Source of the DNA: an uncultured Fidelibacterota bacterium
GTDB lineage: Bacteria; Fidelibacterota; Marinisomatia; SCGC-AAA003-L08; D37C17
Length of the DNA: 11,195 nt
Direction of reading: 5' to 3'
Assembly (NCBI GenBank): GCA_913049525.1
Contig: CAJWYZ010000030.1
Span: forward strand, 1 to 11,195
Shown: piece after piece, positions 1-5,958 of the stretch
Position numbering within the stretch: the stretch's first letter is position 1
Layout: each line of letters opens with the position of its first letter
The notes under the pieces: model-generated
The model's database searches: none
What the model saw: the letters and a program-made list of their open reading frames with translations, nothing else
What the model was told of the DNA's origin: nothing
Made by a program: the position numbers and the translations under genes

Positions 1-995
1 CCCATAAATCTGGTGTCAGTGCTCATGATTATCAGCGAAAAACTCTAGATTATTTTTGGAATCATCACGGATATGCCGGCATTGACGGCAATGGCAAGCG
101 GACCATTTCAGTAGTGAATTATACCAATGTGGCAGGGGGGCTTGACCAGCGCAATGCCTTTTATAATGCAGCTCTCGATGCTCTTACCTACGGCCTTGGT
201 GGAAACGGCTATCGTCCTTTCTGTGCTGCCCAGGATATTGTCACCCATGAGTTTGCTCATGGATTTACTGCCCATACTTCAGGGCTTATTTACCGCAACC
301 AGGCAGGAGCTATTAATGAATCTATGTCTGATGTTTTCGGATATCTGGTTGAAGCAGAATATCAGGACGGCGGTGACTGGACTCAAGGCGAAGATGTTCA
401 TTACAGCGGCGCATCGCGGAGTTTTATTAATCCGCCTGATTATAATCAGCCAGATCATGTGGGCCACCCTTATTTTGTAGAGTATAATCCCAATCCGCAG
501 TGGAGTAACGACTTTGGCGGCGTTCATTATAACAGCGGCATTACCAATAAAATTATGTACCTGGTAATTGCCGGGGATACTCATTATGACATAGAAGTTC
601 CCCCTTTTGAGGAAGATTTAAATATATCTCGCGGAGTGGCGGCTAATATATGGTTTGCCTGGAGCAGTTATTACTTGGATCCTGAAGATAATTTTGAGAT
701 AGGCCGGGAGAAAATGCTTCAGGCCTGCAATGATCTGTATCCAAATAATTTCAACTATTATCAAACTATTGCCAGCGCCTGGGCTTCAACAGGTATTGGC
801 AGTGAAATTGTGTCTATTCCCGGTGATGTAAATGAGGATCAGTCTATAAACATCCTAGATATTGTGGCCCTTGCCAATATTATTCTAAATGGGAACCCTG
901 ATGAAACACAGCTTTATCTGGGAGATCTAAATTCTGACGGCAGTATTAATATTTTAGATATTATAGAACTGGTGAATCTTATTTTAGGATCATAG
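1..995 (+). CDS. Secreted M4 (thermolysin-family) metallopeptidase with C-terminal dockerin-like module, 5' partial
   Basis: The reading frame is open from nt 3 to the TAG at 993-995 (330 residues seen). The signal peptide, propeptide and start of the catalytic domain lie off the left edge; the GTG at 114 is an internal Val codon, not a start. Zinc-site residues are clear: HEFAH at fragment residues 82-86 (nt 246-260), the third ligand Glu in GAINESMSD (residue 106), and the transition-state His in GGVHYNSGITNK (residue 175, nt 525-527). The whole order matches thermolysin/neutral proteases, which are extracellular endopeptidases. After the catalytic domain, residues 274-330 form two roughly 24-residue repeats, GDVNEDQSINILD and GDLNSDGSINILD, each with the D-x-N-x-D...D calcium loop of type I dockerins. 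In FCB-type marine bacteria such modules often end secreted proteins; whether this one binds a cohesin is unknown. The gene looks intact apart from the window edge. Confidence 0.95.
   Translation, partial: HKSGVSAHDYQRKTLDYFWNHHGYAGIDGNGKRTISVVNYTNVAGGLDQRNAFYNAALDALTYGLGGNGYRPFCAAQDIVTHEFAHGFTAHTSGLIYRNQAGAINESMSDVFGYLVEAEYQDGGDWTQGEDVHYSGASRSFINPPDYNQPDHVGHPYFVEYNPNPQWSNDFGGVHYNSGITNKIMYLVIAGDTHYDIEVPPFEEDLNISRGVAANIWFAWSSYYLDPEDNFEIGREKMLQACNDLYPNNFNYYQTIASAWASTGIGSEIVSIPGDVNEDQSINILDIVALANIILNGNPDETQLYLGDLNSDGSINILDIIELVNLILGS
822..992 (+). other. Dockerin type I-like Ca2+-binding tandem repeat (within M4 protease)
   Basis: Two consecutive EF-hand-like dockerin repeats close the protease. 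Repeat 1 starts at GDVNEDQSINILD and repeat 2 at GDLNSDGSINILD. Both keep Asp/Asn at loop positions 1, 3 and 5 and Asp at position 12, followed by a hydrophobic helix (IVALANIIL and IIELVNLIL). The near-identical ILDI(V/I) cores point to internal duplication. In cellulosomes dockerins bind cohesins; in other bacteria their partner is usually unknown. Confidence 0.85.
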
Positions 996-1012
996 TTCAC
1001 CAAAAATAAGAT
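971..1012 (+). repeat. Two interleaved inverted repeats across the protease stop codon
   Basis: GGTGAA (971-976) is the reverse complement of TTCACC (996-1001). ATCTTATTTT (976-985) is the exact 10-nt reverse complement of AAAATAAGAT (1003-1012). The order is A-B-A'-B', sharing one base at 976, so the two stems either exclude each other or form a pseudoknot-like fold. No U-run follows the second arm, so this is not a standard intrinsic terminator. It may protect the 3' end of the mRNA or be chance in AT-rich DNA. Confidence 0.35.
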
Positions 1013-1029
1013 AAGAGCTGGATTATTAT

Positions 1030-1060
1030 TTGTATGTTACAATAATTTAATGTATACAAT
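1030..1060 (+). promoter_or_regulatory. Weak sigma70-like promoter candidate ahead of the GNAT-C45 pair
   Basis: TTGTAT (1030-1035) is followed after 17 nt by TATACA (1053-1058), with TACAAT overlapping at 1055-1060. Only half of the -35 bases match consensus. The position, after the protease gene and about 130 nt before the next start, is sensible. The promoter consensus of this lineage may differ, so this is tentative. Confidence 0.22.
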
Positions 1061-1187
1061 CAACCTTTTCATTCCATTTTTGCCCTTTTCCCTCTTTTCT
1101 GGAGAAAAAATCCGCTTGGAGCGACTGGCCTCTATGATGCGCACAAAAGGCAGTGTTCTGTACGGGGGTTTAGGAGGTAAAAGGTAA
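1050..1187 (+). CDS. Doubtful 45-codon small ORF between protease and GNAT gene
   Basis: ATG at 1050 opens a 45-codon frame ending at the TAA 1185-1187, directly against the TTG start of the next gene. The predicted peptide has a hydrophobic N-terminal third (roughly INLFIPFLPFSLF) and then a basic part ending GGLGGKR. I recognise no family and see no clear ribosome binding site ahead of 1050. The GGAGG inside its 3' end serves the downstream gene. It could be a small membrane peptide or a leader peptide coupled to the GNAT gene, but the simplest reading is untranslated leader that happens to lack stops. Confidence 0.15.
   Translation: MYTINLFIPFLPFSLFSGEKIRLERLASMMRTKGSVLYGGLGGKR
1173..1177 (+). 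promoter_or_regulatory. Shine-Dalgarno site supporting the TTG start at 1188
   Basis: GGAGG lies 10 nt before the TTG at 1188. It is one of the strongest ribosome binding sites in the window and supports TTG as the start of the GNAT gene; no in-frame ATG lies nearby. Confidence 0.6.
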
Positions 1188-2177
1188 TTGGCTGATACAT
1201 CGTATAATTTCGACGGTAATTTCAGCCTGCGCCCTGTTCAGGATGATGATTATGGGGCATTGGCAGTATTAAAAAGCCTTCTTTATCCTCAGCATCCATC
1301 GTCTGTAAAGTCTATGAGGCATGGAGATGAAACCCGGGATAAAAAAATTCTCCATCAACAATGGGTCTGGAAAAAGGATTCGTCCATTCTGTGTTCTGCT
1401 TTATATACTCAGTGGGAAGAAATCTATCATCCTCAAAAATTTGTTATTAAAATTTATGTTCATCCCAAACAGCAGGGTGGGGGGTTTGGTACAATATGCT
1501 ATGATTTTTTAATAGATAAGCTTAAACCATTCGACCCATTAAAAATTACGACTCAAATTCATGAACCTCATCAACAATCTATTCGCTTCTTTGAAAAGAG
1601 AGGTTTCAAACATGCTGCAACAGAAAAAGAATCCAGCCTGGATTTAACTGCTTATAATCCTGCAAAGTATGAAGACGAAATTACTCAAATTGATCAGCAT
1701 GGCTTCCGAATAATTACATATTCGGATTTTCGCAAAGAAGATAAAAAGGCTGACTATAAAGTTTGGGAATTTGAGCGGGAAGTGTCTCCTGATATGCCCT
1801 GGCCAGATCCTATTGAGGTTCCGGAGTATGATATTTATTCTAAACAGATTCTCCATCATCCAAAGTTTAATTCGGATGCATGGTTTTTAGTGGTGGATGG
1901 AGACCATATTGCAGGTTTAAACAATTTGTGGAAGAGTGAAATTCCAAAAGGTATCAATAATGGTTTAACAGGTGTACGAAGAGAGTATCGCCGGAAAGGA
2001 ATTGCCACTGCCTTAAAATATAACAGCCTTACCTGGGCGAAAAACCAAGGATATGATTGGATCCGCACTGATAATGCCGATACAAATGAAGGCATGCTCA
2101 GCATTAATATTCGTGCCGGGTTCAAATTTATGCCCGCCTGGCTAGTATATGAAAAAGTGTTGAGGGAAGAACAATGA
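1188..2177 (+). CDS. Tandem-GNAT family N-acetyltransferase
   Basis: This 329-residue protein contains two GNAT folds, predicted to transfer an acyl group from acyl-CoA to an amine. In the N-terminal copy, the acetyl-CoA pyrophosphate loop is IYVHPKQQGGGFG (Q96-x-x-G99-x-G101), followed by SIRFFEKRGF (131-140). In the C-terminal copy, GVRREYRRKGIA (262-273) is the R-x-x-G-x-A loop, followed by NEGMLSINIRAGFKF (300-314). Both copies keep their CoA-binding loops, so both may be active. Tandem GNATs include mycothiol synthase MshD, but nothing else here suggests mycothiol. The TTG start is chosen because GGAGG sits 10 nt upstream. Its TGA stop overlaps the ATG of the C45 gene (ATGA, 2174-2177), indicating translational coupling and a shared process. 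The substrate cannot be read from the sequence. Confidence 0.88.
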   Translation: MADTSYNFDGNFSLRPVQDDDYGALAVLKSLLYPQHPSSVKSMRHGDETRDKKILHQQWVWKKDSSILCSALYTQWEEIYHPQKFVIKIYVHPKQQGGGFGTICYDFLIDKLKPFDPLKITTQIHEPHQQSIRFFEKRGFKHAATEKESSLDLTAYNPAKYEDEITQIDQHGFRIITYSDFRKEDKKADYKVWEFEREVSPDMPWPDPIEVPEYDIYSKQILHHPKFNSDAWFLVVDGDHIAGLNNLWKSEIPKGINNGLTGVRREYRRKGIATALKYNSLTWAKNQGYDWIRTDNADTNEGMLSINIRAGFKFMPAWLVYEKVLREEQ

Positions 2178-3262
2178 GTTTATCCCACACTACATTTTCT
2201 GGCAATACCTATGAGCAGGGTTTGGCTCATGGTGAAATATTAAAGGAATCCATCATAAACAATATAGAAATTTATGTGAATCGTTTCGAAAATGAGGCTG
2301 GTGTTGATAAAAATGAGCTCCTTGAGAATTCTGGTATTTATCTAAATATTCTCAGGGAACAAAGCCCGGAATATGTAAACGGCATGAATGGCATTGCTGA
2401 AAGTTCAGGCTTAGGGCTCCTTGAAATTGCCATGCTGAACCTGCGCTATGAACTGCTTTATCATGCTCTGGGAAGAAAACTGCAATATGATGCGGTTGAT
2501 GGCTGTACCTCTTTTGCCATCCTCCAGGAAGAAGTAGAAAACAATCATCTGCTCATGGGACAAAATTGGGACTGGATACCAGATGTGGAGTGTGTTCTAA
2601 CAACCAGCATTGATACTGATGGAATGAGGCGTATGGCTTTTACTGAGGCTGGAATTTTTGGCGGGAAACCCGGAATGAATTCTGAAGGTGTGGGATTGAC
2701 AGTAAATGGAATGTATTCAACTGTTGATGACTGGGCACGCTTTCAAAAACCCTTTCATCTACGCTGTTATGAAGTGCTTCGCTCTACAAATATGGAGGAA
2801 GCATTACATGCTCTGGCGGGAACCCCCCGCTCCTGTACTGCAAATTTTATTCTAGGACATGCACCTTCTCGGGCAGTAGATATTGAATTGGCTCCAGATA
2901 GTCTGCGCCTGATTGATCCAACAGATGGGGTGCTGGCTCACGCCAATCACATGGTAGACCCTAAAGAGGTGGGTGTTGAAGAGCCTGAAAATCCTCGAAG
3001 ACATTTAACAGAGTTTCGCCATCACCGAATTGAAACTCTATTAAACGAACAGAAACCAATAAATGTAAAAGGGATACAGGAAATCCTTAAAGACCATAAG
3101 CATCAACCACAATCTCTCTGCCGTCACCGAGATGATTCTCTACCGGAATCTCAGCATACCATCACCAAAACCGCTATGATTATGGATTTAGAAGAGAAAA
3201 AAATGTGGGTTACAGATGGCCAGCCCTGTAAGGCTGAGTTTGAGGAATATTCGTTAAATTAG
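2174..3262 (+). CDS. C45 family autoproteolytic acyltransferase/amidohydrolase (isopenicillin-N acyltransferase-like)
   Basis: The 362-residue protein belongs to the Ntn-hydrolase group typified by fungal acyl-CoA:isopenicillin N acyltransferase (peptidase family C45). Family members cleave themselves before a Cys that becomes the N-terminal nucleophile, then hydrolyse or transfer acyl groups on amide bonds. The expected cleavage site is Gly110-Cys111 in VDGCTSFAI (Cys codon 2504-2506). Other family-like elements are GQNWDW (129-134), GMNSEGVGLTVN (167-178) and HANH (256-259). An N-terminal segment with EQGLAHGE matches the (R/Q)G...HG(E/K) pattern of this family. No signal peptide is visible, so it should be cytoplasmic. 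GAGGG-like spacing is seen as GAGGG at 2162-2166, seven nt before the ATG, and the start overlaps the GNAT stop. True substrates of bacterial members are mostly unknown; penicillin chemistry should not be assumed. Confidence 0.88.
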   Translation: MSLSHTTFSGNTYEQGLAHGEILKESIINNIEIYVNRFENEAGVDKNELLENSGIYLNILREQSPEYVNGMNGIAESSGLGLLEIAMLNLRYELLYHALGRKLQYDAVDGCTSFAILQEEVENNHLLMGQNWDWIPDVECVLTTSIDTDGMRRMAFTEAGIFGGKPGMNSEGVGLTVNGMYSTVDDWARFQKPFHLRCYEVLRSTNMEEALHALAGTPRSCTANFILGHAPSRAVDIELAPDSLRLIDPTDGVLAHANHMVDPKEVGVEEPENPRRHLTEFRHHRIETLLNEQKPINVKGIQEILKDHKHQPQSLCRHRDDSLPESQHTITKTAMIMDLEEKKMWVTDGQPCKAEFEEYSLN

Positions 3263-3861
3263 TTTTTGTCGGGTAATAAGTTGGGCTTCTTAGATAAAAA
3301 ATGCCACGTAATCAGCGTATCCATCGGCTCTATACTAGACTCAAATATTTCTAATAAATTCCCCTTCTCATCTAAAAGATATTTATTGAAATTCCAGGAC
3401 GGCTCTTCATTATTCCAACCGTTCATTGTGCTGTCTGACAGCCAGGTGTATAAGGGGTGTTGTTTTCTGCCCTTTACATGAATTTTTGCAAACATGGGAA
3501 AGGTTACTCCATAGGTTCGTTGACAGAAGGTTTTAATTTCATCATTGTTCCCTGGCTCCTGCCACAAAAAATCGTTAGATGGAAAGCCGAGAACCACCAG
3601 CCTGTCATCATAGGTTTCATATAAGTTTTGCAAACCTTCATACTGGGATGTGTACCCGCATCGTGATGCCACATTTACAACCAGTATTTTTTTGTCTTTA
3701 AAGGTATTCATGCTGATAGGTTCACCGTTTATATTGTCAGCGCTTAAGGCATAGAATGAATTTTTATTATCCGATATTTCTTCAGCACAACTCAAATTAA
3801 ATTCGGTGAAGATGCCTATTCCTGTGATTATTAAAATAAGTTTGGTCAAATGTTTTGTCAT
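3259..3861 (-). CDS. Exported Cys-type glutathione peroxidase (thioredoxin-dependent peroxidase type)
   Basis: This reduces hydroperoxides. From the ATG at 3861 it is 200 residues. A basic N-terminus and hydrophobic stretch (LTKLILIITGIGIF) form a signal peptide, with cleavage likely after S-C-A at residue 26; FNLSC is a poor lipobox, so a lipoprotein is possible but less likely. The peroxidatic Cys68 sits in NVASRCGYT, Gln101 in QEPGNND, and Trp156-Asn157 in WNFNK, giving the full Cys-Gln-Trp-Asn tetrad. Cys113 in KTFCQRTYG occupies the resolving-Cys position of plant- and insect-type enzymes, which use thioredoxin. The usual middle Cys (FPCN) is Ser95 here. The frame extends to an ATG at 4017, but those 52 extra residues would bury the signal peptide, so 3861 is preferred although no clear ribosome binding site precedes it. 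The gene runs convergently to C45. Confidence 0.9.
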   Translation of the reverse strand: MTKHLTKLILIITGIGIFTEFNLSCAEEISDNKNSFYALSADNINGEPISMNTFKDKKILVVNVASRCGYTSQYEGLQNLYETYDDRLVVLGFPSNDFLWQEPGNNDEIKTFCQRTYGVTFPMFAKIHVKGRKQHPLYTWLSDSTMNGWNNEEPSWNFNKYLLDEKGNLLEIFESSIEPMDTLITWHFLSKKPNLLPDKN

Positions 3862-4035
3862 TATAAGATTGTAATTAAATTGTATTTCGATTGTGAAATG
3901 TAAAAGTAAATTATCAAACCAATTTAATGATTTAATATCAGCTTTTATATTATGTAAAATCCTTTCATAAACCAAACAGTGGAAGAAGCTCTTATGGTGG
4001 TTTATTGTTAGATTCATAAATCAAGAATCAAAAAT
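3862..4035. other. AT-rich divergent intergenic region
   Basis: These 174 nt separate the peroxidase (leftward) from the membrane protein (rightward) and must carry both promoters. Several small AT-rich inverted repeats occur, for example ATTTC/GAAAT with a 6-nt spacer near 3885-3900. I see no convincing -35/-10 pair, riboswitch or terminator. The stretch is also readable as an N-terminal extension of the peroxidase, which I reject. Confidence 0.5.
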
Positions 4036-4716
4036 ATGAAAAAAAATGATCTTAGCCTCTGGCTCATTGAGCTGCCCCGTTTAGCTTTGGGGGTTTTTAT
4101 TGTTTTAAATATTATTGCCATACTTAGCTATCCTGGTGGAACCTACATTGATCATACGACAATTGGATACTCTTTTACGCGGAATTTTCTCAGTGATTTG
4201 GGGCGAACATTTAGTTTTTCAGAGGAAGTTAATTTTCTATCTGCTCAACTTTTTAATATGTCACTTATTTGGGCTGGGGTGATTTTTGCCGGTTTCTACC
4301 TTCATGTGCGCAGGGTATTTTCTGCAGATAATCTACGAACTCTGGCTCTTATTGGCAGTTTTTTTGGGGTGCTGGGTGGGTTTTCGCTGGTAGGAGTGGG
4401 GCTTACGCCTGCAGATATTTACCTTGATTTACATATTATTTGTGCAACCTGGCTTTTTCGCTTCTTTTTCGTGGCATCTCTTTGTTATTCAATGGTGATT
4501 TTTCGCCATTCTAAATTTGAAAATAAATACGCAATGGGGTACCTTATTTTTACCTTTTCAATTTTACTTTATATTATTACTTCTGAACTCGGTCCTGACC
4601 CTAAAGTTAATCAATTCGCCCTCACTGTTCAGGTAGTATCACAGAAAATGATACTTTTTATTCTCATGGCTGCCATTTATATCCAAACAATTGGTCTGAA
4701 AAAACTAAGCGACTAA
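4036..4716 (+). CDS. Six-helix integral membrane protein, DUF998-like
   Basis: The 226-residue protein has about six predicted transmembrane helices (roughly residues 14-33, 69-91, 101-123, 131-156, 165-182 and 195-218). Polar family-like motifs are RNFLSDLGR (49-57), after the first helix, and GVGLTPADIYLDLH (120-133), joining helices 3 and 4. This arrangement resembles the DUF998 family of unknown function; I assign it from motif style, not from a search. No catalytic signature is obvious. An A-rich leader (AATCAAAAAT) precedes the ATG without a Shine-Dalgarno sequence. Its TAA overlaps the next ATG by one base, so it probably shares a message with the homocysteine methyltransferase, though a functional link is not evident. 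Confidence 0.75.
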   Translation: MKKNDLSLWLIELPRLALGVFIVLNIIAILSYPGGTYIDHTTIGYSFTRNFLSDLGRTFSFSEEVNFLSAQLFNMSLIWAGVIFAGFYLHVRRVFSADNLRTLALIGSFFGVLGGFSLVGVGLTPADIYLDLHIICATWLFRFFFVASLCYSMVIFRHSKFENKYAMGYLIFTFSILLYIITSELGPDPKVNQFALTVQVVSQKMILFILMAAIYIQTIGLKKLSD

Positions 4717-5585
4717 TGGCTTCATACAAAATTTTGGATGGTGCCATGGGCTCAGAGCTTATTAAAAATGGCTTACGCCTGCCAAATCATATATGGTCAG
4801 CAGATGCCAATATACAGCATCCAAAGCTGGTTCAGAAAATCCACAGACAATATGTGGATGCTGGTGCTGATTATATAATAACAAATACATTCCGGACTTC
4901 GCCGAGGGCATACCAGAAAATAGGGCTTAACAGAACTAAAGCCTGTCAGATGGCAGAAAAATCACTTATGCAGGCCGTAGAACATGCAAAAAATGCTGCC
5001 GATGCAGACACAAAGATTATGGGCTCCATTGCACCCCTGGAAGACTGCTACAAACCCGAGCTGTTTCCCGGCAGTGATTCTGCACTATCAGAGTTTTCAC
5101 AGCTGGGCTATTGGATGGCTGAAACAGAAGTAGATATTCTAATACTGGAAACCATGAACTCCATGGAAGAAACAGGGGCGGGGCTGTGTGCCTTGAAAGA
5201 TATTGATTTACCTATATGGGTCAGTTTTGTACTGAAAGATGAAAACCATCTTTTGTCTGGAGACCGCCTTGCTGATGCCCTTAATATGCTAAATAACTTC
5301 CAGATTGAAATGGTGCTTTTAAACTGTAGCCCCCTTGGCCGTACAAAAAGAGCTGTGGATAATATTGTGGATAACTGGAGTAATAACTGGGGCATTTATC
5401 CCAATTTGGGGCGGGGTGAACCGTCGCCAGATGGATGCATAGCAGAATATGAGCCAATGGAGAAATATCTGTCTGTGGTTGAATATGCCCTTAACAGTGG
5501 GGCATCAGTAGTTGGTGGCTGCTGCGGCTCTTCTTATGAACATATTGCTGAAATAAAGAAGTTAAGATATAATTTTGCAGAATAA
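4716..5585 (+). CDS. Zinc-dependent homocysteine S-methyltransferase
   Basis: The 289-residue protein is a single Hcy-methyltransferase TIM barrel, which makes methionine from homocysteine and a methyl donor. The fold opens with ILDGAMGSELIKNG, where the DGAMG(S/T) motif is typical, then ADYIITNTFRTSP (51-63). The three zinc and thiol ligands are present: Cys204 in LLNCSP and the pair Cys269-Cys270 in VVGGCCGSS. The size matches MmuM-type S-methylmethionine enzymes and the N-terminal domain of MetH, without the folate, B12 or activation domains. The donor (S-methylmethionine, betaine or another) cannot be told from sequence. The ATG overlaps the upstream stop by one base (TAATG, 4714-4718), with no ribosome binding site of its own, so it likely depends on coupling to the membrane protein gene. 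Confidence 0.9.
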   Translation: MASYKILDGAMGSELIKNGLRLPNHIWSADANIQHPKLVQKIHRQYVDAGADYIITNTFRTSPRAYQKIGLNRTKACQMAEKSLMQAVEHAKNAADADTKIMGSIAPLEDCYKPELFPGSDSALSEFSQLGYWMAETEVDILILETMNSMEETGAGLCALKDIDLPIWVSFVLKDENHLLSGDRLADALNMLNNFQIEMVLLNCSPLGRTKRAVDNIVDNWSNNWGIYPNLGRGEPSPDGCIAEYEPMEKYLSVVEYALNSGASVVGGCCGSSYEHIAEIKKLRYNFAE

Positions 5586-5606
5586 CTTAAGCCTCCCATA
5601 CCCGTT

Positions 5607-5813
5607 TTGATAATCAAAGATGTATTAAAAATTTCGCTGGGTATTTTGCTTGTCATCATTGGTTTACTGGGTGGGCTGATACCCATATTCCAGGGGTGGA
5701 TGTTCGGCTTGCCTGGGCTCATGATTCTGGCAAACTACTTTCCCCCAGCTAAGCGCCTCCTCAATTGGGCAAAGAAGAAGGCTGGGCTGAATAAAAATGA
5801 TGGCATTAATTAG
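5607..5813 (+). CDS. Small two-helix membrane protein, PGPGW-like
   Basis: The 68-residue protein has a hydrophobic helix (about residues 7-25), a short turn IPIFQGW, a second helix (FGLPGLMILANYF) and a basic tail (PAKRLLNWAKKK). This layout resembles the small PGPGW-type transmembrane proteins of unknown function, although the exact PGPGW string is not conserved. The only reasonable start is TTG at 5607, since no in-frame ATG occurs before residue 32. No Shine-Dalgarno sequence is clear. It is in the same frame as the methyltransferase and separated from it only by that gene's TAA (5583-5585) and 21 nt, so it is probably co-transcribed. Confidence 0.65.
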   Translation: MIIKDVLKISLGILLVIIGLLGGLIPIFQGWMFGLPGLMILANYFPPAKRLLNWAKKKAGLNKNDGIN

Positions 5814-5872
5814 TTTTTTTGGCTAGTAACTGTAACATTTTTTTCTCTTCCTGCCAAAGAGAGACGCTTTAA

Positions 5873-5916
5873 AGTCTATAATTCAATATTGACTATTCAT
5901 GATTTTTTGCTAAATT
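5873..5916 (+). promoter_or_regulatory. Candidate dnaE promoter region with operator-like dyad
   Basis: An imperfect dyad, AGTC-n-ATA-n6-TAT-n-GACT, spans 5873-5894. It contains a perfect TATAAT (5877-5882), though with no good -35. It overlaps TTGACT (5889-5894), which is followed after 16 nt by TAAATT (5911-5916), a second possible -35/-10 pair. Either would give a 5' leader of roughly 35-70 nt before dnaE. All of this is pattern matching in AT-rich DNA and needs transcript data. Confidence 0.28.
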
Positions 5917-5958
5917 GACCCCCCCCTTGCGGATATTATTCCAATAGTTATATTAAAA

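Noticed and set aside
279..584. Minus-strand 101-codon ORF inside the M4 protease
   Set aside because: It is antisense to an unmistakable catalytic domain, shows no recognisable protein pattern and has no ribosome binding site.
1188..3262. Mycothiol or beta-lactam biosynthesis locus
   Set aside because: The tandem GNAT resembles MshD in layout and C45 resembles the penicillin enzyme, but no other gene of either pathway is present, so similarity of fold is not enough.
3862..4017. 52-residue N-terminal extension of the peroxidase from the ATG at 4017
   Set aside because: It would place the signal peptide in the middle of the protein, lies in AT-rich intergenic-looking DNA and has no Shine-Dalgarno site.
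5790..5825. Intrinsic terminator after the small membrane protein gene
   Set aside because: There is a run of seven T (5814-5820), but the only nearby stem (AATG/CATT) is four AT-rich pairs and not adjacent to it.
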